DNA of 30,392 nucleotides from CAZWHE01 sp964633825 (GTDB lineage Bacteria; Planctomycetota; B15-G4; CAYZWU01): assembly GCA_964633825.1 (NCBI GenBank), contig CAZWHE010000029.1, positions 1 to 30,392 of the forward strand. Direction: 5' to 3'. A program made the position numbers and the translations under genes. Position 1 is the first letter of the stretch; every line of letters starts with the position of its first letter. This document shows, piece after piece, positions 1 through 6,910 of the stretch. The notes beneath the pieces were generated by a model. The model was not told where the DNA came from. It saw only the letters and a list, made by a program, of their open reading frames with translations, and made no database searches.

Positions 1-246
1 GAGGGCGGGATACCAGTCGCGCAGGATCCGGCCGGGACCGGAGGAGGACGGCAAGCGCACGAGAAGAAAGACACCGGCGATCATGGCGGCATGGATCGCC
101 AGGTAACAGGGCCAGAGCGGCTCCCGGCCGCGGCCGAAGAGGAGGAGCAGGACGCTCTCGACAACGAGATAGGCGACGACGACCCAATCGGAAGAACGAA
201 GCTTCGGCCCTTTCGCCGCCGGGCCTGTTTCGATGGAATCGGGCAT
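1..246 (-). CDS. PAP2-like integral membrane protein, N-terminal part (cut by window edge)
   Basis: The reverse strand reads open from an ATG at 246 to the window edge (82 codons, no stop). The product starts MPDSIETGPAAKGPKLRSSD and then shows two hydrophobic segments, about residues 20-37 and 45-64, followed by a basic stretch and the motif RILRDWYPAL. An N-terminus of this shape (two membrane spans, then R-DWYP) is what I recall from phosphatidic-acid-phosphatase-like (PAP2) membrane proteins, but the catalytic region lies outside the window, so the family is an inference. A GGAG element lies about 9 bases before the ATG. The start is only 13 bases after the cstA stop, so the two are probably co-transcribed. 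It could equally be an unrelated polytopic membrane protein. Confidence 0.5.
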   Translation of the reverse strand, partial: MPDSIETGPAAKGPKLRSSDWVVVAYLVVESVLLLLFGRGREPLWPCYLAIHAAMIAGVFLLVRLPSSSGPGRILRDWYPAL

Positions 247-259
247 GGAGAACGCTCCG

Positions 260-1906
260 TCAGGACGACCTGGGAGAAGGGAACATAAGAGAACGCGCCG
301 CTTCTACAATCAAAACGAGCGCCAGGAGAATGAGGAGCGCCGAGGCCGTGAACTTGACGAGATGGGCTGTCTCGGAAAGACCGCCCGCCAGGGAGCGGCA
401 GACGATCTGGACCAATCCCCAGAGGGTGACGCCGATCATGAAGACCATGGGAATAAGGGCAAACAGCGCGCGACGGCCCGTCCGCTTGAGCCAGACGGCG
501 ATCGTCAGGAGCGCCAGCCCGCCGAGAAGCTGGTTCGTGGCGCCGAAGACGGGCCAGATCATCTTGTAGGCCGGAACGATCCGGCCGCCGATTTCGCCGG
601 AGGCGCCTGATTCCACTTCGACCGATATGATGAAGAGCGGAAGCCCGAGCGTGAGAGCCGTGGCCGCGATCTTGACCCCCCAGCCGCGCCGGCCCAGGAA
701 CTCTTCGAAGACGTAGCGCGCCAGCCTCGTGGCCGTATCGAGTGTGGTGAGAAGGAACGTCGAGATGGCGAGCAGTCCGAAGTCGGCGCCCGCGCCTTCG
801 GGGATGCCGATCTTCGAAAGAAAGCTCCCGAGCCCGGCGGCGAAAACCTGGGTCGGGTGGGATTTCAGCGCATCGGACCCCGCCGCGCAGGACATGACGG
901 CCGCCAGCGCGATCAGGGCCAGGACGCCTTCGACGAGCATGGCGCCGTAGCCGATCGGCCTGGCGTCGGTCTCGCGCGAGAGCTGTCGCGCCGTTGTTCC
1001 CGAAGCGACGATCGAGTGAAAGCCTGAGCATGCGCCGCAGGCGATGGTGATAAAGAGGGCCGGAAAAAGGAGGCCGAGAGACTCGTTATGAAAGGAGAGG
1101 AAAGCCGGGTATTCGAGGGAGGCGCCCGAAAGGATGATTCCGGCCCCGCCGCAGAGCAGGCAGGCGTACAAGAGAAAGGAAGAGAGATAATCGCGGGGCT
1201 GGAGAAGGAGCCAGACGGGAGTGATCGAGGCGGCGAAGCAATAGACGGCCAGAACGAGAACAAAGGTTTCCCTGCCGAGAGCGACCGGCATGAGCCGGCC
1301 GACCCAGATGATGATAAAAACGAGGGGCACGAAGAGAAGCGTGCCGAAGCGAAGCGGCATCTTCAGCTTGTAAAGTGCGAGCCCGAAAAGGAGGGCGAGC
1401 ACGATATAGAAAGATGCCGACGAAGCCACACCGCCGTTGGTCACGAAGGTGGACGCCGTGAGATCGATGAACGCGGCCAGCACGAGAACGAGGGCGAGCC
1501 AGATGAAAACGAGGAAAAGCTTGCCCGCGCGGGGCGTGATGTTGTCGCGGGCCACTTCGGCCACCGACCGGGCTTTGTGCCTGATCGAAGCGGCGAGGGA
1601 ACCCATGTCGTGCACGCCGCCGATGAAGATCGATCCCAGAACGATCCAGACCAGCGCCGGGAGCCAGCCGAATGCGATGCCGGCCAGCACGGGCCCCACG
1701 ATCGGACCCGCTCCGGCGATGGACGAGAAGTGATGGCCGAAAAGAACCGGCGCCCTGGCGGGACAGAAATCCATGCCGTCGTTGATCTCGACGGCCGGGG
1801 TCTTCCGGTCCGGGCTGAGGCCGAAACTTCTGACCAGGAAGGAGCCGTAATAGCGGTATCCCAGGAAAAAAACGATCACAGAGAGAACGAAAGCAATGGA
1901 AAGCAT
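260..1906 (-). CDS. cstA: Carbon starvation protein CstA, peptide transporter
   Basis: This is a polytopic inner-membrane protein of the CstA family, which imports peptides (and in some species pyruvate) during carbon limitation. Recognisable family stretches are FFLGYRYYG near the N-terminus, DGMDFCPARAPVLFGHHFSS, IAGAGPIVGPVLAG, and GGVHDMGSLAASIRHKARS; about a dozen further hydrophobic segments follow, including GACSGFHSIVASGTT and the late IWPVFGATNQLLGGLALL. The ATG at 1906 gives 548 residues starting MLSIAFVLSVIVFF, which fits the family; an in-frame TTG at 1939 would add 11 residues and is less likely. A plausible promoter (TTGAGA, 17-base spacer, TTAATA) lies just upstream. The short C-terminal tail after the last membrane span is ordinary. 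The downstream PAP2-like gene follows after 13 bases. Confidence 0.93.
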   Translation of the reverse strand: MLSIAFVLSVIVFFLGYRYYGSFLVRSFGLSPDRKTPAVEINDGMDFCPARAPVLFGHHFSSIAGAGPIVGPVLAGIAFGWLPALVWIVLGSIFIGGVHDMGSLAASIRHKARSVAEVARDNITPRAGKLFLVFIWLALVLVLAAFIDLTASTFVTNGGVASSASFYIVLALLFGLALYKLKMPLRFGTLLFVPLVFIIIWVGRLMPVALGRETFVLVLAVYCFAASITPVWLLLQPRDYLSSFLLYACLLCGGAGIILSGASLEYPAFLSFHNESLGLLFPALFITIACGACSGFHSIVASGTTARQLSRETDARPIGYGAMLVEGVLALIALAAVMSCAAGSDALKSHPTQVFAAGLGSFLSKIGIPEGAGADFGLLAISTFLLTTLDTATRLARYVFEEFLGRRGWGVKIAATALTLGLPLFIISVEVESGASGEIGGRIVPAYKMIWPVFGATNQLLGGLALLTIAVWLKRTGRRALFALIPMVFMIGVTLWGLVQIVCRSLAGGLSETAHLVKFTASALLILLALVLIVEAARSLMFPSPRSS

Positions 1907-1952
1907 GGCCTTGGTTCCGAAAGGGACACTCGCGACCAACCGCAGGGCGCCA

Positions 1953-1981
1953 TATTAACCTGAAAGCGAACGGGCTCTCAA
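1953..1981 (-). promoter_or_regulatory. Putative sigma70-type promoter of cstA
   Basis: Read on the minus strand, TTGAGA (1976-1981) and TTAATA (1953-1958) are separated by 17 bases. The predicted start of transcription, near 1946, would give a leader of about 40 bases to the ATG at 1906. This is sequence match only; no CRP-like site was recognised. Confidence 0.4.
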
Positions 1982-2067
1982 CAGCGTTCTCTTCGCAGTG
2001 TGAATCCGCCGGTAACTCCCATCCGAATCGGGAGTAATGCAGATTCCCCACGTGCGGACGATTTTTG

Positions 2068-2076
2068 TGATATAAT
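2068..2076 (+). promoter_or_regulatory. Extended -10 promoter upstream of the 2114 gene
   Basis: TGATATAAT is a perfect extended -10 element (TGn plus TATAAT). No good -35 hexamer is present, as is usual for extended -10 promoters. Transcription would start near 2083, and the strong Shine-Dalgarno AAGGAGGT follows at about 2101-2108. Confidence 0.6.
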
Positions 2077-2113
2077 TTAAACAGAGAGAATCGCCTCAAA
2101 AAGGAGGTCGACC

Positions 2114-2647
2114 ATGGATAAGGAAACGAACAAACCCGCCAAGAACTTCCGGAAATACTTCCTCTTCCTCTGGGAGATTTTCCTTGTCACTCTTTTCAGC
2201 GGTCTCTTCATCATTCTGATCGAAGAGATCCAGGGAGCGCGGCACTACAACACGCATTACTCGTATTATCTCTTTCACCTTCTCTTTCCGCTCTTCCTCA
2301 TCGGCACGATCGCCTGGGCGACCGGCCGGTTTCGCCCCGGGCGGACAGAGCTGTCGCTCCTGATCGCTTTCCTGATCCTGCTCTCTTTCTTTCCAGCCGG
2401 CCGCATCATCGCCGCGCTCTGGTTCTCGGCGGCCTGTCTCGCCACAGCCTTTGTTATCGAGACCCTCTCGGGAAAAAAGAAGGCAAGGAAGCGCATCGTC
2501 GTCACGACCAAGGATCCTGTAACCGAAGACCCTGAATTGAGGGCCCGCATGGGCCAAAAAAATCGCCTCGAGAGAAAATACCGAACGCGGCGCAAACACG
2601 CACGCCCCATTCCGATCGGCAGGTTCTGGCCGATCGAGCGGATCTAA
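2114..2647 (+). CDS. Unknown small integral membrane protein
   Basis: I do not recognise this 177-residue protein. It has four predicted membrane segments (about 16-36, 50-70, 79-94 and 98-117) and a strongly basic, probably cytoplasmic tail (119-177) with clusters such as GKKKARKR and RKYRTRRKHAR. The first extramembrane loop contains EEIQGARHYNTHYSYY. The start is secure: an ideal AAGGAGGT sits 6 bases before the ATG, and an extended -10 promoter lies upstream. It is probably a single-gene unit, because a large palindromic repeat begins 3 bases after its stop codon and could end transcription. No enzymatic motif is visible; the basic tail may bind acidic lipids, RNA or a protein partner, which is speculation. 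Confidence 0.75.
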   Translation: MDKETNKPAKNFRKYFLFLWEIFLVTLFSGLFIILIEEIQGARHYNTHYSYYLFHLLFPLFLIGTIAWATGRFRPGRTELSLLIAFLILLSFFPAGRIIAALWFSAACLATAFVIETLSGKKKARKRIVVTTKDPVTEDPELRARMGQKNRLERKYRTRRKHARPIPIGRFWPIERI

Positions 2648-2650
2648 AAG

Positions 2651-2763
2651 GGGACGCAATCCGGAGGGGGACACAATACGTAGTTATCCGGAGGTACAGT
2701 TAATGTAGCGTTTATTTATTCAACGGATAACTACGTATTGTGTCCCCCTCCGCATTGTGTCCC
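2651..2763. repeat. Long palindromic repeat, GGGGACACAAT-ended, with nested ends
   Basis: The inner arms 2662-2690 and 2724-2752 are perfect 29-base inverted copies containing GGGGGACACAATACGTAG. They enclose a 33-base AT-rich centre (2691-2723). Pairing continues outward to 2651/2763 with only two mismatches, because the end motif GGGACACAATnCG occurs twice on each side (a degenerate outer copy and a perfect inner one). The ends match the repeats at 15430-15510 and 6855-6868. It looks like a non-autonomous palindromic mobile repeat (REP or MITE-like) that inserted into a related one or duplicated its own end. It starts 3 bases after a stop codon and could act as a bidirectional terminator. 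Confidence 0.85.
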
Positions 2764-2786
2764 TCTTTTTGTATGCCGCCCACTTG

Positions 2787-2795
2787 TGGTATGAT
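2787..2795 (+). promoter_or_regulatory. Extended -10 promoter for a probably leaderless CDF-SPFH transcript
   Basis: TGGTATGAT matches the extended -10 consensus. The expected transcription start (about 2802) falls at the ATG at 2803, and no Shine-Dalgarno precedes that ATG, so the transcript is probably leaderless. The promoter lies just outside the palindromic repeat ending at 2763. Confidence 0.5.
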
Positions 2796-2802
2796 CCCGT
2801 GC

Positions 2803-4515
2803 ATGAACACGAAGGAGAAGACCGCTGCTCTCTCCACGATCCTGAACATATTGCTCACCCTCTTCAAGTTCATCATGTTCGGGTATACGGGGAGTCTCGC
2901 CATTCTCGCCGAGGCATGGCACAGCTTCTCAGACATCGCCACATCTTTCCTCGTTTTCATCGCCGTGCTCGAAAAGAACGGGACTAAGGGCGACAAGGGA
3001 GCCAAGGGGAAGAAAAAAAGGGACAACTCTTTTCTGGAACAGGCCATTTCCCTCGGAATCGGACTTTTTCTTCTCGTTGTCTCGGTGCTGCTCATCGTCA
3101 AGTTTTTCCAGCCCGCAAGAGACGTGGTGCGAAACCCCCTCATCTCGGGAATCATCTTTCTCGCATTCGCACTCGCTTCCTATTTTGTTTATCGCTTCGA
3201 AACCTCGGTGGGACGGTCCGAGAAGTCCGTCGGTCTCAGCGCCGACGGCATGCACTCCAAAGCCGACATGGTTTCTTCCCTCATCGCCGGCTTTTCGCTC
3301 ATTCTCTACCACCTCGGTTTCGATCTCGACAAGTGGGCGGCCGGCCTGATCGCCCTCTTCATCCTCTCTTTCGCACTGGAAACGCTCATCAACTCATCCC
3401 TTTCCATCCTGAAAAAAGAGAGGAACATTCTTTTCAGCCGAAGATCGCACCGCGTCCAGACGGCCCTCATGGACAAGGACAACTGGGTCACGCTGGCCGA
3501 GTTCCTGAAGAGCAAAACTTTCCTGAAAGCCCTCGACCGCACCTTCCCGGCAAAAGCTCTCCGCATCCTGGGAGCCCTGATCCTCCTCGGCTTCCTCGGG
3601 TGGCTCGCATCGACTTGCTTCTTCACGATCGCCGTCACCGAGAGAGGGATCGTGGAGAGGTTCGGAAGGCCGCTGGCCGCGGAAACACCGCTCGGGCCGG
3701 GACTCCATACGAAGCTCCCCTGGCCCGTGGACCGTGCCGTCCTTGTCGAAGCGGACAGGATCCGCCAGGTGAACATCGGCAACGAGGTGGACGCCAACAC
3801 GCACGCCCTCCTCTGGACGCGCGAACACGGCACGGAAATCCCTTTCCTTTCAGGCGACGACAACTACTTCTATCCTTATCTGGTTATTCACTACCGGATC
3901 GGCTCTCTCTACGATTTTCTCTACAGGCACGCCGATCCCGAATACCTGCTCAAAGCCGCGGCCTACCGTTCCGTGACACGGCTTTTTTCCACGAAGAGCT
4001 TTTACGAGATCGTCCTCGATTACAGGCGGAACTTCGTGCGCGATGTCACCGCCGAGGTCCAGCGGGAGCTCGACGATCTCCGGGCCGGCATCGAGATCGT
4101 GTCGGTCAACGTGAAGGACGTCCACCCCCCCATCCGGGTATCGGGTTCCTTCGAAAAAGTGATCGCTTCCATCCAGGAAAAGGAAGAGCTGATCAACAAG
4201 GCGCTCGGCCTGTCGGGCGAACGCCTCCTGGACAAGAAGGGCGAAGCGAAACGAGCCATCGAAGAGGCCGCCGCCTACAGGACCGACGTGCGGCTGCGTG
4301 CCCAGGGGGACGCGACACGCTTCCTGACGCGCATTCCCGACGAAGGCGCCATGACCGTGACCCGGAAGAGGCTCTACCTCGAAGCCCTGAAGGAAGCGCT
4401 GGCCGGTCGGAACAAAATCCTCATCGACCCGGCGGCCGGGTCCCCCGAGATGTGGCTCAACTTCGACGAAGCTCTGCCGCGGGGCGATCTCGAATTCGAC
4501 GAGGCGAGGTTCTGA
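2803..4515 (+). CDS. Fusion of a CDF-type cation efflux membrane domain with an HflK-like SPFH domain
   Basis: Residues 1-205 form a cation diffusion facilitator membrane domain with about six spans. Both metal-site pairs of zinc-type CDF transporters are present: HSFSD (H40, D44) in span 2 and HSKAD (H151, D155) within LSADGMHSKADMVSS in span 5. The usual cytoplasmic CDF dimerisation domain is absent. Instead, after a linker, a seventh span (254-276) leads into an HflK/stomatin-type SPFH domain (VTERGIVERFGRP 278-290, GLHTKLPWPVDR 300-311) and an alpha-helical, charged tail (about 450-540). A lysine-rich loop (57-73) sits between spans 2 and 3. The ATG at 2803 is preferred over an in-frame ATG at 2740 that lies inside the repeat. 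It heads a run with two more SPFH genes, suggesting a large membrane assembly built around a metal transporter. Transport is inferred, not shown. Confidence 0.85.
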   Translation: MNTKEKTAALSTILNILLTLFKFIMFGYTGSLAILAEAWHSFSDIATSFLVFIAVLEKNGTKGDKGAKGKKKRDNSFLEQAISLGIGLFLLVVSVLLIVKFFQPARDVVRNPLISGIIFLAFALASYFVYRFETSVGRSEKSVGLSADGMHSKADMVSSLIAGFSLILYHLGFDLDKWAAGLIALFILSFALETLINSSLSILKKERNILFSRRSHRVQTALMDKDNWVTLAEFLKSKTFLKALDRTFPAKALRILGALILLGFLGWLASTCFFTIAVTERGIVERFGRPLAAETPLGPGLHTKLPWPVDRAVLVEADRIRQVNIGNEVDANTHALLWTREHGTEIPFLSGDDNYFYPYLVIHYRIGSLYDFLYRHADPEYLLKAAAYRSVTRLFSTKSFYEIVLDYRRNFVRDVTAEVQRELDDLRAGIEIVSVNVKDVHPPIRVSGSFEKVIASIQEKEELINKALGLSGERLLDKKGEAKRAIEEAAAYRTDVRLRAQGDATRFLTRIPDEGAMTVTRKRLYLEALKEALAGRNKILIDPAAGSPEMWLNFDEALPRGDLEFDEARF

Positions 4516-4568
4516 AGACAGAAAAGACGTTCTGAAGACAGAAAAGACGTTCTGAAGAGTTAAAAACG
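4510..4568 (+). repeat. Tandem 20-bp hairpin-forming repeats overlapping the stop codon
   Basis: The 20-base unit TTCTGAAGACAGAAAAGACG occurs at 4510-4529 and 4530-4549 as identical copies, followed by a degenerate third copy (4550-4568) and a weaker fourth beginning TTTTGAAAACG. Each perfect unit contains the small hairpin TTCTG-AAGA-CAGAA. The TGA stop of the CDF-SPFH gene (4513-4515) is in the first unit. The array fills most of the 75-base gap before the HflC-like gene and may affect mRNA stability or relative expression. Confidence 0.85.
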
Positions 4569-4590
4569 TTTTGAAAACGGAAACAGAACA

Positions 4591-5481
4591 ATGAAAACCA
4601 CAGCGACGATTCTGATCCTGCTTCTCATCGCGGTTGCAGGGGCCTTCCTCTGCTCCTTTACGGTGAGCGAGAAGGAGTACGCCATTGTCACCGAGTTCGG
4701 CAAGCCGGTGAAAACGATCACCCAAGCCGGGCTCTATTTCAAGAAGCCGGGCTTTCTCCAGACCGTGATCCGGCTCGACCGGCGCCACAATGTTTTCAAG
4801 AGCCAGCCCATCGAGCTCCTCCTCAAGGACAAGAACCCGATCGTGCTCGTCTGTTTTATCTGCTGGCGCACGGCCGATCCCGATCTGTTCATCAAATCGC
4901 TCATCACGAAGGACAACGCCGAGCTGAAGCTCGGCGACATGATCAATTCGCAGCTCGGCTCGGTGCTGGGCGATTACATGCTCGACAACATCATCAACAC
5001 CGACCCGGAAGAGGTGAAGCTCGCCGAGATCGAAAAGAGGATTCTCGAAAACCTGAACAGAATGGCGGGCGACAAGTACGGCCTCGAGGTGGTGCGCACG
5101 GGGATCCGCCGCCTCGAATACCCCGAGATCGTCGAGAACGCCGTGTTCAACAGGATGAAGGCCGAGAGGGAGAAGGAGGCCAGGAAGTACCGGGCCGAAG
5201 GAAACCAGCAGGCCGCCGTGATCGAGGCGCAGACCGACCGCGAGGTGAAGGAGATCATGGCCGATGCGTACAGGAAAGCCCAGATCGCCAAGGGCGAGGG
5301 CGACCGGGAGGCGACGCGGGTCTTTGCCGAAGCCTACGGAAAGGACAGGGAGTTCTTCGAGTTTCTCAAGTCGCTCGAGCTTTACAGCGAGACCCTGCAG
5401 GAGAACACGACCCTCATTCTCTCCACCGATTCGGAGCTCTTCCGCTTCCTGAACGGGGACAAGACCGAAAGGGACCGTTAA
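4591..5481 (+). CDS. HflC-like SPFH (prohibitin/stomatin family) protein
   Basis: This 296-residue protein has one N-terminal membrane anchor (about 5-22), then an SPFH domain (SEKEYAIVTEFGKPVKTI, GLYFKKPGFLQTV) and a long helical region. The stretch around residues 188-265 is the clearest HflC hallmark: RMKAEREKEARKYRAEG, then DREVKEIMADAYRKAQ, then GEGDREATRVFAEAY and FFEFLKSLELY. In E. coli, HflC with HflK forms a cage around the FtsH protease; no ftsH gene lies here, so a partner may be elsewhere or the function may differ. The length is slightly below typical HflC (about 300-335). The Shine-Dalgarno is weak. The next gene starts 5 bases after its stop, so translation is probably coupled. 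The presence of both HflC- and HflK-like neighbours supports hetero-oligomer formation. Confidence 0.9.
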   Translation: MKTTATILILLLIAVAGAFLCSFTVSEKEYAIVTEFGKPVKTITQAGLYFKKPGFLQTVIRLDRRHNVFKSQPIELLLKDKNPIVLVCFICWRTADPDLFIKSLITKDNAELKLGDMINSQLGSVLGDYMLDNIINTDPEEVKLAEIEKRILENLNRMAGDKYGLEVVRTGIRRLEYPEIVENAVFNRMKAEREKEARKYRAEGNQQAAVIEAQTDREVKEIMADAYRKAQIAKGEGDREATRVFAEAYGKDREFFEFLKSLELYSETLQENTTLILSTDSELFRFLNGDKTERDR

Positions 5482-5486
5482 ACGCC

Positions 5487-6422
5487 ATGGACAGCGGCAT
5501 TCAAAAGCACGTGAAACCGGCGCTTCGAATGGGGACGCGTTTTCTCACCTGGATCCTTCTCGCCCTCGTTGTTCTCTATGCTCTCTCGGGGATCTACTCC
5601 GTTTCACCCAATGAAATGGGCGTCCACCAGCGCTTCGGCAAGGTCGTGAACGACCGGGTGCCGCCCGGCATTCACTACCGCCTGCCCTGGCCGGTGGACC
5701 GCGTCGACCGGATTCCCGTTCACCAGGTCCAGAGAATTCAGATCACCGACTTCAGCGGCGAGGGAAAAAGGGGCCTCTGCCTCACGGGGGACAACAACCT
5801 GGTGAACCTCGACTGCATCATCCAGTACAAGGTGAGCGATCCCTTCCGCTATCTCTTCGGATTCCGCGAGAAGCACGGGGAGAGGCTCCTCTCCGACGCG
5901 GCCTGCACCACCCTGATCCACTGCCTGGCCGGCCTTCCCGTCGACCTGATCCTGACTTTTGGAAAGCAGTCGATCGAGAGAAAGGTCAAGGAGAGGCTCC
6001 AGGAAACGCTCGACGAAGTGGACAGCGGCCTGCTCATCAGCTTTATCGAGCTGAAGCGCGTGAGAGCGCCCGCCGGGATCAAGCAGTACTTCGACGACGT
6101 GATCAACGCCAAGATCGACAAATCGAAATCGATCAACCTCGCCGAGTCGTACCGGAACGAGGAGATTCCGGCGGCCAAGGCCCGCGCGAACCGGTTGATC
6201 CAGGAAGGAGAGGCATACAGAACCAATGTCGTGACCGAGGCCGAGGGGGACACGAAGCGGTTTCTCGACATCCTCTCCGAATACTCGAAAGCGAAGGACG
6301 TCACCCGCCGGCGCCTCCTCATCGACACGGCGCGGCGGATACTCGTCAACATCGACAAGGCCTACGTCGTGGACAGTCCGGAGGATTCGCCTCCTCCGAA
6401 GCTGAAAATATTCAAGAAATAG
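5487..6422 (+). CDS. HflK-like SPFH protein
   Basis: This 311-residue protein has a single N-terminal membrane segment (about 18-38) followed by an HflK-type SPFH domain: SVSPNEMGVHQRFGKVV, GIHYRLPWPVDRVDRI, and the HflK signature LTGDNNLVNLDCIIQYKVSD. After the SPFH core the helical part contains KSKSINLAESYRNEEIPAAK and EAYRTNVVTEAEGDTKRFL, again as in HflK. It lacks the glycine/asparagine-rich cytoplasmic leader of E. coli HflK and ends in a proline/lysine-rich tail. With the HflC-like protein upstream and the CDF-SPFH fusion it makes three SPFH domains from one operon. It probably forms the second subunit of a ring-like membrane complex; a direct role in FtsH regulation is inference from the family. 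Confidence 0.9.
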   Translation: MDSGIQKHVKPALRMGTRFLTWILLALVVLYALSGIYSVSPNEMGVHQRFGKVVNDRVPPGIHYRLPWPVDRVDRIPVHQVQRIQITDFSGEGKRGLCLTGDNNLVNLDCIIQYKVSDPFRYLFGFREKHGERLLSDAACTTLIHCLAGLPVDLILTFGKQSIERKVKERLQETLDEVDSGLLISFIELKRVRAPAGIKQYFDDVINAKIDKSKSINLAESYRNEEIPAAKARANRLIQEGEAYRTNVVTEAEGDTKRFLDILSEYSKAKDVTRRRLLIDTARRILVNIDKAYVVDSPEDSPPPKLKIFKK

Positions 6423-6432
6423 GAAAAACCTC

Positions 6433-6852
6433 ATGCCCGTTCAGACCGTAATGATCGAAAGGAATGCCTCGGCCGGCATGGACATCTTCGACATCACCGC
6501 CGACCTGTCCGCCCTGCTGAGCGAGTCCGGCCTGAAGGAGGGCGTGGCCACCGTCTTCGTTCCCGGATCGACGGGAGCGGTCACGACCGTCGAGCACGAG
6601 CCCGGCCTCGTGCACGACCTGCACGCCTTTTTCGAGCGCATCATTCCGCGCGATATGGATTACGGCCACGAACAGATGTGGCACGACGGGAACGGCCACT
6701 CGCACGTCCGCGCCTCGCTCCTCGGACCGTCCCTCTCCGTTCCGTTCAAGGACGGCGGCCTCGTTCTGGGGACGTGGCAGCAGGTCATCCTCATCGACTT
6801 CGACAACAAGCCCCGCACGAGGAAGGTCGTTGTCAATTTCATGGGGGAGTAG
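6433..6852 (+). CDS. yjbQ: YjbQ / UPF0047 family protein
   Basis: This 139-residue protein spans the whole compact YjbQ fold. Family motifs are STGAVTTVE (46-54), HDGNGHSHVRASLLG (84-98, with the conserved histidines) and GTWQQVILIDFD (113-124). Members are often annotated as 'secondary thiamine-phosphate synthase' because some complement thiamine-phosphate synthase mutants, but the natural reaction is not established. It starts 10 bases after the HflK-like gene with AGGA about 10 bases before the ATG, so it belongs to the same transcription unit. There is no other thiamine gene here, so the SPFH context argues against a dedicated thiamine role. The stop codon TAG runs directly into a G-tract and a partial copy of the GGGGACACAAT repeat. 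Confidence 0.92.
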   Translation: MPVQTVMIERNASAGMDIFDITADLSALLSESGLKEGVATVFVPGSTGAVTTVEHEPGLVHDLHAFFERIIPRDMDYGHEQMWHDGNGHSHVRASLLGPSLSVPFKDGGLVLGTWQQVILIDFDNKPRTRKVVVNFMGE

Positions 6853-6854
6853 GG

Positions 6855-6868
6855 GGGGACACAATGCG
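6855..6868 (+). repeat. Partial copy of the GGGGACACAAT repeat end
   Basis: GGGGACACAATGCG follows the yjbQ stop codon after two further G residues. It matches the outer end of the repeat at 2651-2763 (GGGACACAATGCG on the minus strand at its right side) but no inverted partner is found nearby. It may be a remnant of a decayed element or a solo end; chance similarity is less likely given the position at a gene end. Confidence 0.5.
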
Positions 6869-6910
6869 CAAGAACCGGACATGCAGGGAAGATGCGGCGG
6901 AGGATAAAGA

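Noticed and set aside
2740..2802. Upstream in-frame ATG extending the CDF-SPFH protein by 21 residues
   Set aside because: It lies inside the palindromic repeat, has no ribosome site, and CDF homology begins at the ATG at 2803.
3333..4535. 400-codon plus-strand frame overlapping the CDF-SPFH gene
   Set aside because: Out of frame with conserved SPFH sequence; product is an Arg/Pro-rich shadow.
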